Counted from the stretch's first letter, positions 43,609-52,829 are shown. The stretch is DNA of 64,000 bases from 39-52-133 sp035531075 (GCA_035531075.1 DATKTO010000029.1:1-64000); one strand, 5' to 3'. Translations and numbers: made by a program. The notes: generated from the sequence alone by a model not told the origin.

Positions 43609-43974
43609 ATGCGGATTACAAATTTTTCCTTGCCAGCCATACTCTGCATGAGCCTGTTCCTCCCACCTGCAATGGCGGAACAACTATCCGTTCCTGACAA
43701 AGCACATCGACAGGGCATGAGCTACGAAGAGTATTCAAAATACCGCGAAAAAATGCGCACGCAGATGGAAAGCAGGAAACATGAGGATTTCAAACCGAAA
43801 CAGGCACCCTCAAACAGCCCTTCCGGTCAGATTGAGCAATCACAAGGCGGCAGCGCATACGGAAAGGGCTACCATTCACGAAATCCACCGGAGGACAGGC
43901 CGCATGTCGATGCCGTCAGACCGGATCGTCCTCATGGCGAGAGATTCAACAGAGGTGGCATGGGGCGGCGCTAG
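43609..43974 (+). CDS. Small exported basic/Arg-Gly-rich protein
   Basis: A 121-residue secreted protein of unknown function. The signal peptide ends PPAMAE (about 25). The remainder is hydrophilic, with GMSYEEYSKYREKMRTQME, then Ser/Gln/Gly stretches, and a tail rich in Arg, Pro and His (DRPHVDAVRPDRPHGERFNRGGMGRR). It is probably largely unstructured. ATG 43609 has AGGA 8-10 bases upstream; the longer frame starting at 43522 overlaps the barrel gene and lacks a signal peptide. Last gene of the small-protein group. Confidence 0.7.
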   Translation: MRITNFSLPAILCMSLFLPPAMAEQLSVPDKAHRQGMSYEEYSKYREKMRTQMESRKHEDFKPKQAPSNSPSGQIEQSQGGSAYGKGYHSRNPPEDRPHVDAVRPDRPHGERFNRGGMGRR

Positions 43975-44017
43975 AAAATCCATGTGCTGCGACTGTGTAT
44001 TGGCGTGGCGGCGCATA

Positions 44018-44563
44018 TCAAGGATTCAGAGGAAACCTTGCGAGGACCTCATAGCGCGTCCCCTCCCCCTCGCTGACCGATTGCACCAGCACAAATTCCC
44101 GCATCTTCCATACCGCCTGCGGCACCGCTGTCAAAGGGCTGTCGCTCCAATGCGCGTGGCGCAGCAGGGTAACATGTGGCTTGTAGCTGCGCCGGTCGAA
44201 CCTGAAATGGTGGTGCAACAGCCTTTGCTCCAGCTTGCTTAGCAGCTGTCCCAGTTTTGGCGGCACGCTGCCGGGCGCCGCATACACAATATGGTTATGT
44301 CCCCAGTAGCGCGCGACATCGAAGACAATTTGAAATTCAGCAGCGCTCACCTCCTGCGCCGCCAGCTGCAGGGCTTCCAGGCGATCAGGCTCGACATCAC
44401 CGAGAAACACCAGGGTGTTATGCAACTTGTCGGCAGGCGTCTGGCGCCCGCCGACAAGCTTCTGCAGGGGCGCCTGCCAGGCTGCCAGGGCCGCACGCTC
44501 TTCATCATTTGGCCACAGTGCAAAAAATATCCGGACAGGCTTTTTTGTATCAGTTTCAGTCAT
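44018..44563 (-). CDS. thpR: RNA 2',3'-cyclic phosphodiesterase (2H family)
   Basis: A 181-residue two-histidine phosphoesterase that opens 2',3'-cyclic phosphates of RNA. It shows the paired HxTL motifs: DKLHNTLVFLG (about residue 48) and YKPHVTLLRH (about 129). The N-terminal RIFFALWPNDEERAALAAW is typical of ThpR/LigT. The gene is divergent from the large oxidoreductase gene. Confidence 0.93.
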   Translation of the reverse strand: MTETDTKKPVRIFFALWPNDEERAALAAWQAPLQKLVGGRQTPADKLHNTLVFLGDVEPDRLEALQLAAQEVSAAEFQIVFDVARYWGHNHIVYAAPGSVPPKLGQLLSKLEQRLLHHHFRFDRRSYKPHVTLLRHAHWSDSPLTAVPQAVWKMREFVLVQSVSEGEGTRYEVLARFPLNP

Positions 44564-44658
44564 GAAAGGAGTTTACACCTTGTCCCTACGCGAGTTGGGG
44601 TCGAGCAGAAGCGCGCGATGCGGTAAAATGCCAGCCTTGATTTACCCAGATACCGATC

Positions 44659-47600
44659 ATGACAGTTCGTTTACGCGAAATTCCCTATAACTACACCTCT
44701 TTCTCCGACCGCGAGATTGTCATTCGCCTGCTGGGTGAAGAGGCGTGGGACATCATCAACAAGCTGCGCGATGAGCGCCGCACCGGGCGCTCTGCACGGA
44801 TGCTGTATGAGGTGCTGGGCGATATCTGGGTGGTATCGCGCAATCCCTATTTGCAGGATGACATGCTGGGCAATCGCCGCCGGCGCAAGGCGCTGATTTC
44901 AGCATTGCGCCATCGTCTGCATGCGATAGAAGCGCGCCGTCAGGATACCGCAGAAACGGTGGATACGAACCTCGTCGAAGACACAGTTAAGCATAGCGTT
45001 CAAACTCACAACCAGGCGGTGAAGCGCCTGCTCGAACTCAGCCATATCGCCGTCGATGCTTTTGCCGCCGAGTTTGAAGCCACGCTGCAGCTGCGCCGCC
45101 GCGCCTTGCGCGTGCTGGGCCGCATCACGCGCAGCGACAATATTCAGTTTGACGGGCTGGCACGCGTCTCGCATGTGACCGATGCCACCGACTGGCGCGT
45201 GGAATATCCGTTTGTGGTATTGCATCCCGATACCGAAGCGGAAATTGCGCATCTGGTGCGCGCCTGCATTGCGCTCAAGCTCACCATCATCCCGCGCGGC
45301 GGCGGCACCGGCTACACCGGCGGCGCCGTGCCGCTGGACCGCATGTCTGCGGTGATCAACACCGAAAAGCTGGAGTCGCTTTCTGCGGTAGAGCAAGTGC
45401 ACTTGCCCGGCCTGGATCAGCCCACCGCCACCATCCACTGCGGCGCGGGCGTGGTGACACGGCGCGTGATGGACCGTGCTGAAGCAACCGGCCTGGTGTT
45501 TGCGGTGGATCCCACTTCGGCCGATGCCTCGTGCATCGGCGGCAATGTGTCGATGAACGCCGGCGGCAAAAAGGCCGTGCTGTGGGGCACCGCGCTGGAC
45601 AACCTGGCCTCGTGGCGCATGGTGACGCCGGACGGCTTATGGATGACGGTGGAGCGCCTCGATCACAACCTCGGCAAAATTCATGATGTGGCGATGACCA
45701 CCTTCCGCATCAGCCGCTTTGAGGCGGATGAAATAACGCCGCATGGCACGCCGGAAATTCTGCACATCCCCGGCGGCAAGTTCCGCAAGACCGGGCTGGG
45801 CAAAGACGTTACCGATAAATTTCTTTCCGGACTGCCCGGCATCCAGAAAGAAGGCTGCGACGGCATCATCACCTCGGCGCGCTTTATTTTGCACAGGGCG
45901 CACACCTATACCCGCACCGTGTGTCTGGAATTTTTTGGTCAGGTGCGCGAGGCGGTGCCTTCGATTGTGGAAATCAAGGACTATATCGACGCGCACCCCC
46001 AGGCCGTACTGGCAGGACTTGAGCATCTGGACGACCGCTATCTGAAAGCGGTGGGCTATGCCACCAAAGCCAAACGCGGCGCACGCCCCAAGATGGTGCT
46101 GCTGGCCGACGTGGTGGGCGACGACGAAAATGCGGTGGCACAGGCCGCATCGGAGATTGTACGCCTCGCCAATCTGCGCAGCGGTGAAGGCTTTATCGCG
46201 GTCACCGCCGAAGCGCGCAAAAAATTCTGGCTGGACCGTGCACGCACCGCGGCAATAGCCAAACATACGAATGCCTTCAAGCTGAACGAGGACGTGGTGA
46301 TTCCCCTGCCGCGCATGGGCGACTATTGCGACGGCGTGGAGCGCATCAATATCGAGCTGTCGCTATCGAACAAACTGAAACTGGTCGATGCACTGGAAGA
46401 GTTTTTTAACGGCGAGTTGCCACTGTATTACCAGGACGACGCACAGCTAGGCGATGCTGAACTGCTCGGCAACCGGCCGCAGCAGGCGCGCGAATTGCTG
46501 GCCGGCGTGCGCGCACGCTGGCAGTGGCTGCTGGATAATCTGGACGAGCCTAGCCGTGATGCCTTAATCCTCAGCACATTGCCAAATCTGCCAACGGCTG
46601 ACCCAAAACCTGCTGACAGCAAATTGACAGTTTTCGAAGCGCTACAAAATCACAGCCTCCGCGCGTCGTGGAAGCTGGAACTGCGCGAGCCGCTAAGCCA
46701 GCTGTTCAGCGGCCGCACCTACCAGACCATACTGGAACAGTGCAATGCCATACACCAGAGCGTGCTGAAAAGCCGTGTGTTTGTTGCGCTGCACATGCAT
46801 GCCGGCGACGGCAATGTGCATACAAATATTCCGGTCAACTCCGACGATTACGCGATGCTGCAGCAGGCCAACCAGGCGGTGGATCGTATCATGCGTCTGG
46901 CCAAGCAACTTGGCGGCGTGATCTCGGGCGAACACGGCATCGGCATCACCAAGTTTGATTTCCTCGAACAGGCCGAGGTACAAGAATTTACTGAATATAA
47001 ACAACGCGTTGACCCTGAAGGCCGCTTCAACAGAGGCAAGTTGCTGGCCGGCAGCAATCTTGAACGCGCCTATACCCCCAGCTTTAATTTGATGGAACTG
47101 GAAAGCCTCATTCTGGAAAAAAGCGAACTGGGGCAAATTTCCGACTCGATCAAGGACTGCCTGCGTTGCGGCAAATGCAAGCCGGTGTGCGCCACCCATG
47201 TGCCCCGCGCCAACCTGCTGTATTCGCCGCGCAACAAGATTCTCGCCACCTCGCTGCTGATCGAAGCCTTCCTGTATGAGCAACAAACCCGTCGCGGCAT
47301 TTCCATCGCGCACTTCGACGAGTTCAACGATGTGGCCGACCACTGCACGGTATGCCACAAGTGCCTCAATCCGTGTCCGGTCAACATCGACTTTGGCGAT
47401 GTGTCGGTGGCAATGCGAAACTTCCTGCGCAAACATGGCAAGAAAAAATTCAATCCCGGCACTGCAGCTGCAATGTTCTTCCTTACCGCCACCAATCCCT
47501 TCACCATCAAGCTGGTACGCAAGGTGATGATAGAGTGGGCCTACAAGGCACAGCGCCTCGGTTACCGGCTGGCCAAACATCTGGGCCTGTTGCGCCAGCA

Positions 47601-48579
47601 GATTGCGCACCCGCCTTCCACGCTGGGCCGCGCGCCGATTATTGCCAATACCGTGAAATCGCAGGTGATTCATTTCATCAACAAGCCGATGCCGGGCGGA
47701 TTGCCGAAAAAGACCTCACGCGCGCTGCTCGACATCGAAGACAGCACCGTCATCCCCATCATCCGCAATCCGCGTAAAACCAGCGAAGATTCGGAAGCGG
47801 TGTTCTACTTCCCCGGCTGCGGCTCGGAGCGCCTTTTCGGCCAGGTGGGTCTGGCGACACAGGCGATGCTGTATGAAACAGGCGCGATCACCGTCTTGCC
47901 CCCTGGCTATTTGTGCTGCGGCTATCCGCAAACTGCTGCCGGACAGGAAGACAAGGGCAGCCAGATTACCACCGACAACCGGGTGCTGTTCCATCGTGTC
48001 GCCAACACCCTTAACTATCTCGATATCAAGACCGTGATTGTGTCCTGCGGTACCTGTATGGACCAGTTGCTGAAATACCAGTTCGACAAGATATTCCCCG
48101 GCTGCCGCCTGCTGGATATCCACGAGTACTTGCTGGAGAAGAACGTCAAACTGGAAGGTATCACCGGCACACGCTATATGTATCACGACCCCTGCCATAC
48201 GCCGATGAAAACCTATGACCCGCTCAAGGTGGTGAACACGCTAATGGGTACGCCGGTCGCGCTGAACGAGCGCTGCTGCGGCGAGTCCGGCACACTGGCA
48301 GCCACGCGACCTGACATCTCCACCCAAGTGCGCTTCCGCAAGGAAGAAGAAATGCGCAACGGTGCAGATGCGTTGCGCGCGGATGGCTTCAAGGGCGAGA
48401 TTAAAATCCTCACCTCCTGCCCGTCCTGCCATCAGGGACTGTCACGCTTCAACGATGACGCCGGCACCACTTCGGATTACATCGTGATTGAGATGGCCAA
48501 GCACATTCTGGGCAAGGACTGGATGGCCGACTACGTGGAGAAGGCCAATCACGGCGGCATAGAAAGAGTGCTGCTGTAG
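44659..48579 (+). CDS. DUF3683-type FAD and Fe-S oxidoreductase (GlcD/GlpC fusion)
   Basis: A 1306-residue fusion. An N-terminal DUF3683-like region (about 1-165, REIPYNYTSFSDREIV) precedes an FAD-binding (PCMH/GlcD) domain (about 190-560, IIPRGGGTGYTGGAVPL), FAD-oxidase C domain (to about 800, HMHAGDGNVHTN, GGVISGEHGIG), a 2x[4Fe-4S] ferredoxin part (CLRCGKCKPVC and CTVCHKCLNPC) and two CCG domains (FPGCGSE...CCGYPQ and YHDPCHTP...CCGESG). It is a D-lactate/glycolate-type dehydrogenase that would feed electrons to the quinone pool; the substrate is not determined. Such fusions are known in betaproteobacteria. Confidence 0.93.
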   Translation: MTVRLREIPYNYTSFSDREIVIRLLGEEAWDIINKLRDERRTGRSARMLYEVLGDIWVVSRNPYLQDDMLGNRRRRKALISALRHRLHAIEARRQDTAETVDTNLVEDTVKHSVQTHNQAVKRLLELSHIAVDAFAAEFEATLQLRRRALRVLGRITRSDNIQFDGLARVSHVTDATDWRVEYPFVVLHPDTEAEIAHLVRACIALKLTIIPRGGGTGYTGGAVPLDRMSAVINTEKLESLSAVEQVHLPGLDQPTATIHCGAGVVTRRVMDRAEATGLVFAVDPTSADASCIGGNVSMNAGGKKAVLWGTALDNLASWRMVTPDGLWMTVERLDHNLGKIHDVAMTTFRISRFEADEITPHGTPEILHIPGGKFRKTGLGKDVTDKFLSGLPGIQKEGCDGIITSARFILHRAHTYTRTVCLEFFGQVREAVPSIVEIKDYIDAHPQAVLAGLEHLDDRYLKAVGYATKAKRGARPKMVLLADVVGDDENAVAQAASEIVRLANLRSGEGFIAVTAEARKKFWLDRARTAAIAKHTNAFKLNEDVVIPLPRMGDYCDGVERINIELSLSNKLKLVDALEEFFNGELPLYYQDDAQLGDAELLGNRPQQARELLAGVRARWQWLLDNLDEPSRDALILSTLPNLPTADPKPADSKLTVFEALQNHSLRASWKLELREPLSQLFSGRTYQTILEQCNAIHQSVLKSRVFVALHMHAGDGNVHTNIPVNSDDYAMLQQANQAVDRIMRLAKQLGGVISGEHGIGITKFDFLEQAEVQEFTEYKQRVDPEGRFNRGKLLAGSNLERAYTPSFNLMELESLILEKSELGQISDSIKDCLRCGKCKPVCATHVPRANLLYSPRNKILATSLLIEAFLYEQQTRRGISIAHFDEFNDVADHCTVCHKCLNPCPVNIDFGDVSVAMRNFLRKHGKKKFNPGTAAAMFFLTATNPFTIKLVRKVMIEWAYKAQRLGYRLAKHLGLLRQQIAHPPSTLGRAPIIANTVKSQVIHFINKPMPGGLPKKTSRALLDIEDSTVIPIIRNPRKTSEDSEAVFYFPGCGSERLFGQVGLATQAMLYETGAITVLPPGYLCCGYPQTAAGQEDKGSQITTDNRVLFHRVANTLNYLDIKTVIVSCGTCMDQLLKYQFDKIFPGCRLLDIHEYLLEKNVKLEGITGTRYMYHDPCHTPMKTYDPLKVVNTLMGTPVALNERCCGESGTLAATRPDISTQVRFRKEEEMRNGADALRADGFKGEIKILTSCPSCHQGLSRFNDDAGTTSDYIVIEMAKHILGKDWMADYVEKANHGGIERVLL

Positions 48580-48813
48580 TTGGCACAAGACCAAGCTGTT
48601 GGCCCTGAACATCGTTTTTCGGATACCCGAAAATTTTCCAGATAAAGGCCGCTGATCAACACTAGAGAGTGCGGTGTGAACAACACGGCCGAGCACACAT
48701 CGAGCAAGGTTCCAGAGCTTGGCCTGATCTTCTGCATCATAAGAGTTGCCGCCACCGCACTGGGCGGCAGAAACAGCAGGGTGTTGCCCACGTGGACAAA
48801 CTGAGCCTGGTGT

Positions 48814-48919
48814 GTTGCCATCTTCGCGTTTACCTTTCTGGGTGAACGCCCCTCGCTGCGAATGGGTCGGCATCTCCATGGTTGCGGGCGGTGTCCTGCT
48901 GCTTGCGCTCAAACGTTGA
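48814..48919 (+). pseudogene. C-terminal remnant of a DMT/EamA transporter
   Basis: Translated on the plus strand this stretch reads VAIFAFTFLGERPSLR, then after a one-base loss near 48860 EWVGISMVAGGVLLLALKR and a stop at 48917. That is the last pair of helices of an EamA/small-multidrug-type transporter. The preceding bases (48600-48810) hold stop codons and no recognisable front part. The region 48580-49054 has no intact gene. Confidence 0.65.
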
Positions 48920-49054
48920 ACTGTGCCGGTACAAATGCTGGCCCATGTTTTCAGCATCAAGAAATCGGCATTGGTGAAACGCGCACCGGTGGCAGGGTAA
49001 AATGCCGCAATGTAATAACTGCCTCTGTTCAACAACTCAACAGGAATAAACCAA

Positions 49055-49327
49055 ATGTCCTCACTGCCTCCCATGTGGAACCTGATTATCTCCACCATCA
49101 TGTTTTTTATCTCGGCCTGGTATATCCGCCGCTGGCTGGACGAACAGGGCATTCCCAAGGGGCTGACGCGCGGCATTCTGGTATTTTCGCTCGCCTCCTT
49201 CGTGTCATGGGGTGCTGGAGAGGCAGTGGACTGGACTCATGGCAAAATAGAGGGGCCGCAACATACAGCGCAGGCTTCACCCGATGTTACCCAGTTGCTG
49301 AAGGCAATGGGTCAGGTGCGGCAATAG
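49055..49327 (+). CDS. Small inner-membrane protein, unknown function
   Basis: A 90-residue protein with two hydrophobic segments (about 8-24, LIISTIMFFISAWYI; and 39-57, GILVFSLASFVSWGAG) and a polar C-terminus. Not recognised. The ribosome site AGGAATAAACCAA precedes ATG 49055 and codon use is regular, so it is probably real. It follows the DMT remnant. The next 284 bp to the transglutaminase-like gene show no gene that I can support. Confidence 0.65.
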   Translation: MSSLPPMWNLIISTIMFFISAWYIRRWLDEQGIPKGLTRGILVFSLASFVSWGAGEAVDWTHGKIEGPQHTAQASPDVTQLLKAMGQVRQ

Positions 49328-49611
49328 ACATCCGGCATAGCCGTTCCTCGTAGCCTTTTTCCCGCACCACGCTTTATCGAGACGATCGCCCCGTTAACTG
49401 TCGGCGACCTAACAGTGCGCTTGCTGGCCCAGCATCCGGAAAGCGATCTGACGCAGGGTGGCGCCCTTCATATGAGGATTTCCCCTATGTATTTTTTATT
49501 GATGCCAAATTAATATGCGCCGGTATCAATAAGTCCTTGCGAAAGAGTCAGAACACCAGCGAGGCTTCTGATTGCGTCTCGTCGTCTGACCATTTTCCCT
49601 GGCGGTCTGAC

Positions 49612-50880
49612 TCAGTGCTCTGCCAGCACCGGCAATTTTTCAAAGGCAAAGAGATATGGGGAAACCCTGAACGATTTCAGCAGTCCGCCCTCGGCGGGCC
49701 GCCTGCTGAGACGTTCGATATCCTGCGGGGTAAGCGGTTGGATTTTGTCATGATCACGCGAGCGGCTGAACACGCCATTGCGCCACTGGTACACCTCATC
49801 GAGTTTCTGGAAATAGCTGTAGGAATGATCATTGTCATCATAGTAATCGTCGAATTTGTTGCGCCCCATGTAAATCGCATTGGACCCTTCATAGCCGGTT
49901 TTTTCATAGCTGACCGGGTCGGTGTTCTGGAAATATATCCAGTCACCGGGGACGAAATTCATTGCCTTGACGCCTTCCTTTATTTTCAAGAGCTTCCCCG
50001 GGCGGTTCAGGTCCTGCGGATCAAAATCTTTCTCGAAGTCCCACATCCTGGCCGGTTCTATGCCCACCAGGGGATCTTTATCAAGCAGCAGCCGGTCTTC
50101 AACCAACTTTAGTTGGGCGGGAGATTTCTTGATGCGGCGGTAATAGTCCAGCACACCCTGGATCTCCACGAATTTGGTCGCCGTGTAGCAACCGACCGAG
50201 TATTTATGCTGATCCATAAAGACATTATTTAGCGCCACATGCAGTGGCACGCCCGGCTTGGGCGTGCCCTTGTCCCAATATTTTTCGTTCCATTCCGCAC
50301 TCTCGCCGTCGGGCCAGACCCAGGTCAGATGTTCCGCCCATGCCACGGTGTTCTGACGGATCGCCACATGGTCTTTCAACGCGTCCAAATTGCAGGCATC
50401 CCCTTTAAAGCTGGTCAGGCGACCATGCTGCAGCAGTGCCAGCACAATCTCCTTTTTGGAAACAGTATGGATGATTCTGCCATGACCATGCTTTGCGGGC
50501 AGCGTGACAGCCTCGTCCCGTATCTTCAGTTCCGGCCTGTGCTTGAAATTGAGCGTATTGGTATCGTCAGGCGGGGTGTTCAGGGTGTAAACCAGCTCAC
50601 CATTTTGTTTATCCGCAATTTTCACGACCAGGTCGGACGAGATTCCCAGATGCGACAGGTAGGCATCCATGCCGTGTTCGATCTTTCCAATGCGGCGCGG
50701 CTCGCAGGAAAACAGAATCCCTTCCCGAGGTGTTGCAGAAACGCTTCGGATGACTGGTTCGGGATGTGTTTGTATACCGGCAACGGCAAACAAAGGAGCA
50801 GCTAATATACCTGACAACAAAAAGTACAATCTTGAAAATTTCATCCCCGACTTACCCATATTTTTATATCCACGCTTCAT
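49612..50880 (-). CDS. Exported protein resembling Bacillus-type protein-glutamine gamma-glutamyltransferase (Tgl)
   Basis: A protein of about 410-422 residues. The signal peptide (MKFSRLYFLLSGILAAPLFAVAG) is followed by a region of unknown fold (about 40-215). A C-terminal part then reads like Tgl: a Cys in KYSVGCYTATKFVEIQGVLDYY where Tgl has its nucleophile, then NFVPGDWIYFQNTDP and GYEGSNAIYMGRNKF. From memory Tgl carries Glu just before the Cys (here Gly) and in GENV (here GSNA), so catalysis may differ or be lost. The start is ATG 50880, 50859 or 50844. Transglutaminase-like is inferred by eye; alternatives are other NlpC/P60-fold proteins. Confidence 0.5.
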   Translation of the reverse strand: MKRGYKNMGKSGMKFSRLYFLLSGILAAPLFAVAGIQTHPEPVIRSVSATPREGILFSCEPRRIGKIEHGMDAYLSHLGISSDLVVKIADKQNGELVYTLNTPPDDTNTLNFKHRPELKIRDEAVTLPAKHGHGRIIHTVSKKEIVLALLQHGRLTSFKGDACNLDALKDHVAIRQNTVAWAEHLTWVWPDGESAEWNEKYWDKGTPKPGVPLHVALNNVFMDQHKYSVGCYTATKFVEIQGVLDYYRRIKKSPAQLKLVEDRLLLDKDPLVGIEPARMWDFEKDFDPQDLNRPGKLLKIKEGVKAMNFVPGDWIYFQNTDPVSYEKTGYEGSNAIYMGRNKFDDYYDDNDHSYSYFQKLDEVYQWRNGVFSRSRDHDKIQPLTPQDIERLSRRPAEGGLLKSFRVSPYLFAFEKLPVLAEH

Positions 50881-51043
50881 TGTTTCAATACTGTTATTTT
50901 TTTAAACAGAATTCCAGCCTCGCAGGCGCCCCGGTCGCGATGCGCGCATGTTACGGTAGAACGGTCCGGACATTTTGCATGACCAGCGAATAATTTCAGA
51001 CAGGCGATTATATTTTAAATCAAACCGAACGTGGCCTCATCAG

Positions 51044-52018
51044 CTAGCGATACAGCTCCGGCAGCATATGTTTCTTCCCGGACGGCGTCGCCTGCCCGCG
51101 CGGTTCACGCAAAGACTGGGCGAGCGCTTCGCCTTGCCATGCACTCCCCGCGTAACAGGCCCTGTCCAGCTGCCGCAGCAACCCGGCGAGCGGGTCATCC
51201 AGTCTGCGGGACAACTCGTTCAGGCCTTGCGGCGGGTCTTCAGGCCAGACGGTACTGCTCCACGCCAGCAGATGCCGGCGCGCGGCATGCGGATCGTTGT
51301 CGCTGCACGCACGTTTGAATGCTTTGAAGGCGCTGCCGCCCTGAATATTCTGCGGCATTTTTTCAGTGGCGATTTTTGTTGGCTGTGCGGTCTGCATGCG
51401 CCGGCGCGCGCGCCACCAGGCCGCAGTCGTACCCAGCCAGAGCAGCCCCAGCGCAAAACTGAGCCACATCCATGGCTGCTTATTGGCAATCCTGTCCGCA
51501 TGTTCAAGCGGGTTTGCCGGATTAATCTGGCTTGCATGGGCGCCCTGGTTCAGTGAAATCGATGGCTCTGTATTTGCAGGCCGCATTGTCACCGCGGTCG
51601 TGCCAGCGGCGGCAGGCAACACGTCCAGAGTGTGTGCGGGCAGCGTAATTTCGCGCTTCTCGTTATGCAGCGTGTCCCACCAGTTCAGCCGAACGGCTGG
51701 CAACTCATAGTGGCCGGGACGGCTGGCGATCAGCGCGATATTCTGCTCGCGGCTGCCAAGCACAGTATTGCCCTGCGGCTTGTCGGCCGCAGTAGCCTGA
51801 TCCGGATAAGCCTTTATTCCCTCGGGCACCGGCATGAATGTATTCGGGTCGGGCAATTGCGCACCGGTCAGCCCCAGCGCGTCGAGATGCAGGTGGCGCG
51901 TGAGCGGTTCGCCCACATGAACCGTTGCCTTAGCCTGTTGCCACGTTGCAGGGGCGGGACTCGAAAATAAGCCGATCATCAAGCCCTGTACACTCGACAT
52001 CCCAAATCGCAAAATCAT
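51044..52018 (-). pseudogene. 5'-truncated batD (aerotolerance/BatD-like)
   Basis: A 324-residue frame that matches only the C-terminal half of BatD. TVHVGEPLTRHLHLDALGLTGAQLPDP is the second beta-sandwich domain, LPAVRLNWWDTLHNEKREITLPAHTLDVLP is the hallmark BatD block, followed by a TM helix (WMWLSFALGLLWLGTTAAWW) and a cytoplasmic tail. BatD proteins are usually 550 residues or more and have a signal peptide; here the first 25 residues are unrelated and no front part is found upstream. No batA, batB or moxR neighbour exists. It is probably a decaying remnant, though expression of the tail domain cannot be excluded. Confidence 0.65.
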
Positions 52019-52083
52019 ATTTCATGCAATAGGCGCTGCAAAACTGCTTTCAGCCTTGCTGCATCATCTTGAAGCAAGATACC

Positions 52084-52129
52084 TGACATAATGTCACGCC
52101 GGTCTGCCAAAACATGACAGTTCGTCATG
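52084..52129. promoter_or_regulatory. Paired inverted repeats, candidate enhancer-binding-protein sites
   Basis: TGACATAATGTCA (52084-52096, 13 bp) and CATGAC-AGTTC-GTCATG (52113-52129) share TGAC/GTCA half-sites. They lie about 90-135 bases upstream of the start point predicted from the sigma-54-type promoter at 52194, a normal position for NtrC-type activators. Confidence 0.5.
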
Positions 52130-52193
52130 ACGTTTACGCTCCATTCACCTAATGCTCATGTAAATTTCACACGCAATGAATATGTTGCGGAAA

Positions 52194-52209
52194 TGGCACG
52201 GTTTGTGCT
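52194..52209 (+). promoter_or_regulatory. Sigma-54 (RpoN) promoter
   Basis: TGGCACGGTTTGTGCT has GG and GC separated by exactly 10 bases and the TGGCACG half of the -24 box; the -12 half reads GTGCT against the usual TTGCT/A. The start would be near 52220. Downstream is a stretch of about 290 bases without a gene that I can support and then fccA, so a long leader or a small RNA is possible. The rest of 52019-52511 shows no gene. Confidence 0.65.
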
Positions 52210-52511
52210 TTTTATAATATCGAACGCTTCAGCCACAACATTCAGCCGCCCAAACAAAAGCCACCAGTTACTGCCATTTTGCATGTAGCTGTTCATTTTT
52301 TCAAAAAGAATGCGGGTCATGAAAAGCGCATGTTCCGCAATTAATTGAGCAATGTTAGGCTGTATTCAAGCAGCCTGCCAGAAACAGTAAAGATTTACCC
52401 TAGTCGGGGCCAGTTTTCCGATATAGCGTTGGTAACAGACAGAGACGGTTCTGTCAAAGAAGGGCAGTTGCATTCTATTAAAGTAATTTTTTTCTAAAAA
52501 CAGGAGGAGTT

Positions 52512-52829
52512 ATGAAGAATACAAAGCATCAAATGACAGTCATTTTCTGCACTATCTTGTTGTCAGCAACTACGGGATGTGCAACACGCTCAGTCGATAA
52601 TCACGCACGCAACATGGCCGCATCCTGCGCAGCTTGTCACGGCACCAATGGAAACAGCGTTGGTGGTATCCCAGCATTGGCAGGAGCAGACAAAAGCTAC
52701 TTCATCACCCAGATGAAAAATTTCAAATCCGGCGCGCGGCCAGCCACAGTCATGAATAATCATGCCAAGGGCTACAGTGATGAGGAAATTGCCCAATTGG
52801 CGAATTTCTTCGCGGCACAAAAACCTTAA
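52512..52829 (+). CDS. fccA: Monoheme cytochrome c subunit of sulfide dehydrogenase
   Basis: A 105-residue exported class-I cytochrome c. The N-terminus (MKNTKHQMTVIFCTILLSATTGC) could be a signal peptide or a lipobox (Cys23). The heme site is Cys39-x-x-Cys42-His43, and LANFFAAQKP is a typical C-terminal helix. It accepts electrons from the flavoprotein encoded 47 bp downstream. It has one heme, like short FccA/SoxE forms, whereas the classic Allochromatium subunit has two. RBS AGGAGGAG lies directly upstream. Confidence 0.88.
   Translation: MKNTKHQMTVIFCTILLSATTGCATRSVDNHARNMAASCAACHGTNGNSVGGIPALAGADKSYFITQMKNFKSGARPATVMNNHAKGYSDEEIAQLANFFAAQKP

Noticed and set aside
48442..49176. 244-residue open frame on the minus strand
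   Set aside because: It overlaps the end of the oxidoreductase gene and the DMT remnant, has no recognisable domain and is probably chance.
49328..49611. Possible coding remnant (reads EDFPYVFFIDAN in one frame)
   Set aside because: Too short and interrupted to identify; no family recognised.
49537..50112. 191-residue plus-strand frame
   Set aside because: Antisense to the signal-peptide-bearing transglutaminase-like gene; composition is not protein-like.
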